In this document: positions 13,325 to 13,434 of the stretch, piece after piece | How the letters are laid out: the number at the start of each line of letters is the position of its first letter | Position numbering within the stretch: the first letter of the stretch is position 1 | DNA from: JBEKEX01 sp050013615 | GTDB lineage: Bacteria; Chloroflexota; Anaerolineae; Anaerolineales; Anaerolineaceae | DNA: 13,434 nucleotides | Direction: 5' to 3' | Assembly (NCBI GenBank): GCA_050013615.1 | Contig: JBEKEX010000051.1 | Location: 1 to 13,434, forward strand | Made by a program: the position numbers and the translations under genes | Notes under the pieces: generated by a model | Databases searched by the model: none | Seen by the model: only the letters and a program-made list of their open reading frames with translations | Told to the model about the DNA's origin: nothing

Positions 13325-13434
13325 GCGTTAAAAAAGGCCGCGTCTTCTCCGGCGCCCGCCCCACCGGCAGGCAGCACCTGGGCAACTACCTGGGCGCCAT
13401 CAAGAACTACGTCGCGCTTCAGAACGAGAACAAT
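13321..13434 (+). CDS. trpS: Tryptophanyl-tRNA synthetase, N-terminal part (cut by window edge)
   Basis: Thirty-eight codons are in the window, open to the right edge. The peptide MSVKKGRVFSGARPTG followed by RQHLGNYLGAIKNYV matches the N-terminus of bacterial class I tryptophanyl-tRNA synthetase: the 'SGxxPTGxxHLGNYLGA' segment contains the HIGH-type ATP-binding signature as HLGN (His19). It charges tRNA-Trp in the cytoplasm. The ATG overlaps the stop of the SelW-like gene (ATGA), and AAGGAAG lies 7 nt upstream inside that gene, so both are probably co-transcribed and translation is coupled. Completeness, including the downstream KMSKS motif, cannot be judged here. Confidence 0.93.
   Translation, partial: MSVKKGRVFSGARPTGRQHLGNYLGAIKNYVALQNENN

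Noticed and set aside
1..13434. CRISPR arrays, insertion sequences, tRNA or rRNA genes, phage genes
   Set aside because: No regularly spaced repeats, transposase or integrase motifs, terminal inverted repeats with target duplications, or cloverleaf-like sequences were seen on reading both strands.

Overview
This looks like chromosomal DNA of a Chloroflexi bacterium, most likely of the Anaerolineae type. The main pointers are the proline/threonine-rich 'TPTP' linkers in three exported or membrane proteins, the mix of Tat and lipoprotein signals, a solitary BMP-like lipoprotein, a DUF389-type membrane protein, and a GC-moderate genome with short gene spacing. This taxonomic call is inference from protein style; no rRNA gene is present.

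Layout. Positions 1-82 hold the start of a minus-strand lipoprotein gene cut by the left edge. It is divergent from a two-component pair (OmpR-type response regulator 433-1110, histidine kinase 1107-2579), and three tandem 11-bp repeats (314-346) lie upstream of the pair and look like its operator. Positions 2553-8553 are minus strand: a VTT/DedA-type membrane protein, a 14-TM DHA2-type drug exporter, a membrane-anchored HtrA-like serine protease and an alpha-D-phosphohexomutase. The protease and the mutase each end in a strong hairpin terminator. Positions 8637-10291 are a coupled minus-strand pair, a small HAD protein with altered motifs and a DUF389-like membrane protein with a C-terminal SH3-like domain. 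Divergent from these are a BMP-family lipoprotein (10390) and a Tat-exported lipoprotein polysaccharide deacetylase (11413). A minus-strand polyprenyl-phosphate sugar transferase (12339-12977) follows. The envelope theme is strong: lipoproteins, protease, deacetylase, sugar transferase, exporter.

The most notable item is at 13070-13324. An 84-codon gene of the SelT/SelW/SelH (Rdx) family carries an in-frame TGA at codon 13, in the second position of its redox motif (Cys10-x-x-TGA13). Immediately after it is a perfect 6-bp hairpin with loop GGTCT, matching the apical loop of the E. coli fdhF SECIS element. I read this as a selenoprotein whose UGA is decoded as selenocysteine; ordinary ORF calling breaks it. 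It overlaps by 4 nt the start of trpS, which runs off the right edge.

A second pattern is that three genes (HAD 10291, BMP lipoprotein 10390, sugar transferase 12977) lack a good ribosome binding site but have a -10-like hexamer exactly 6-7 nt before the ATG, suggesting leaderless transcripts. Other genes (exporter, protease, mutase, SelW-like, trpS) have clear Shine-Dalgarno sequences.
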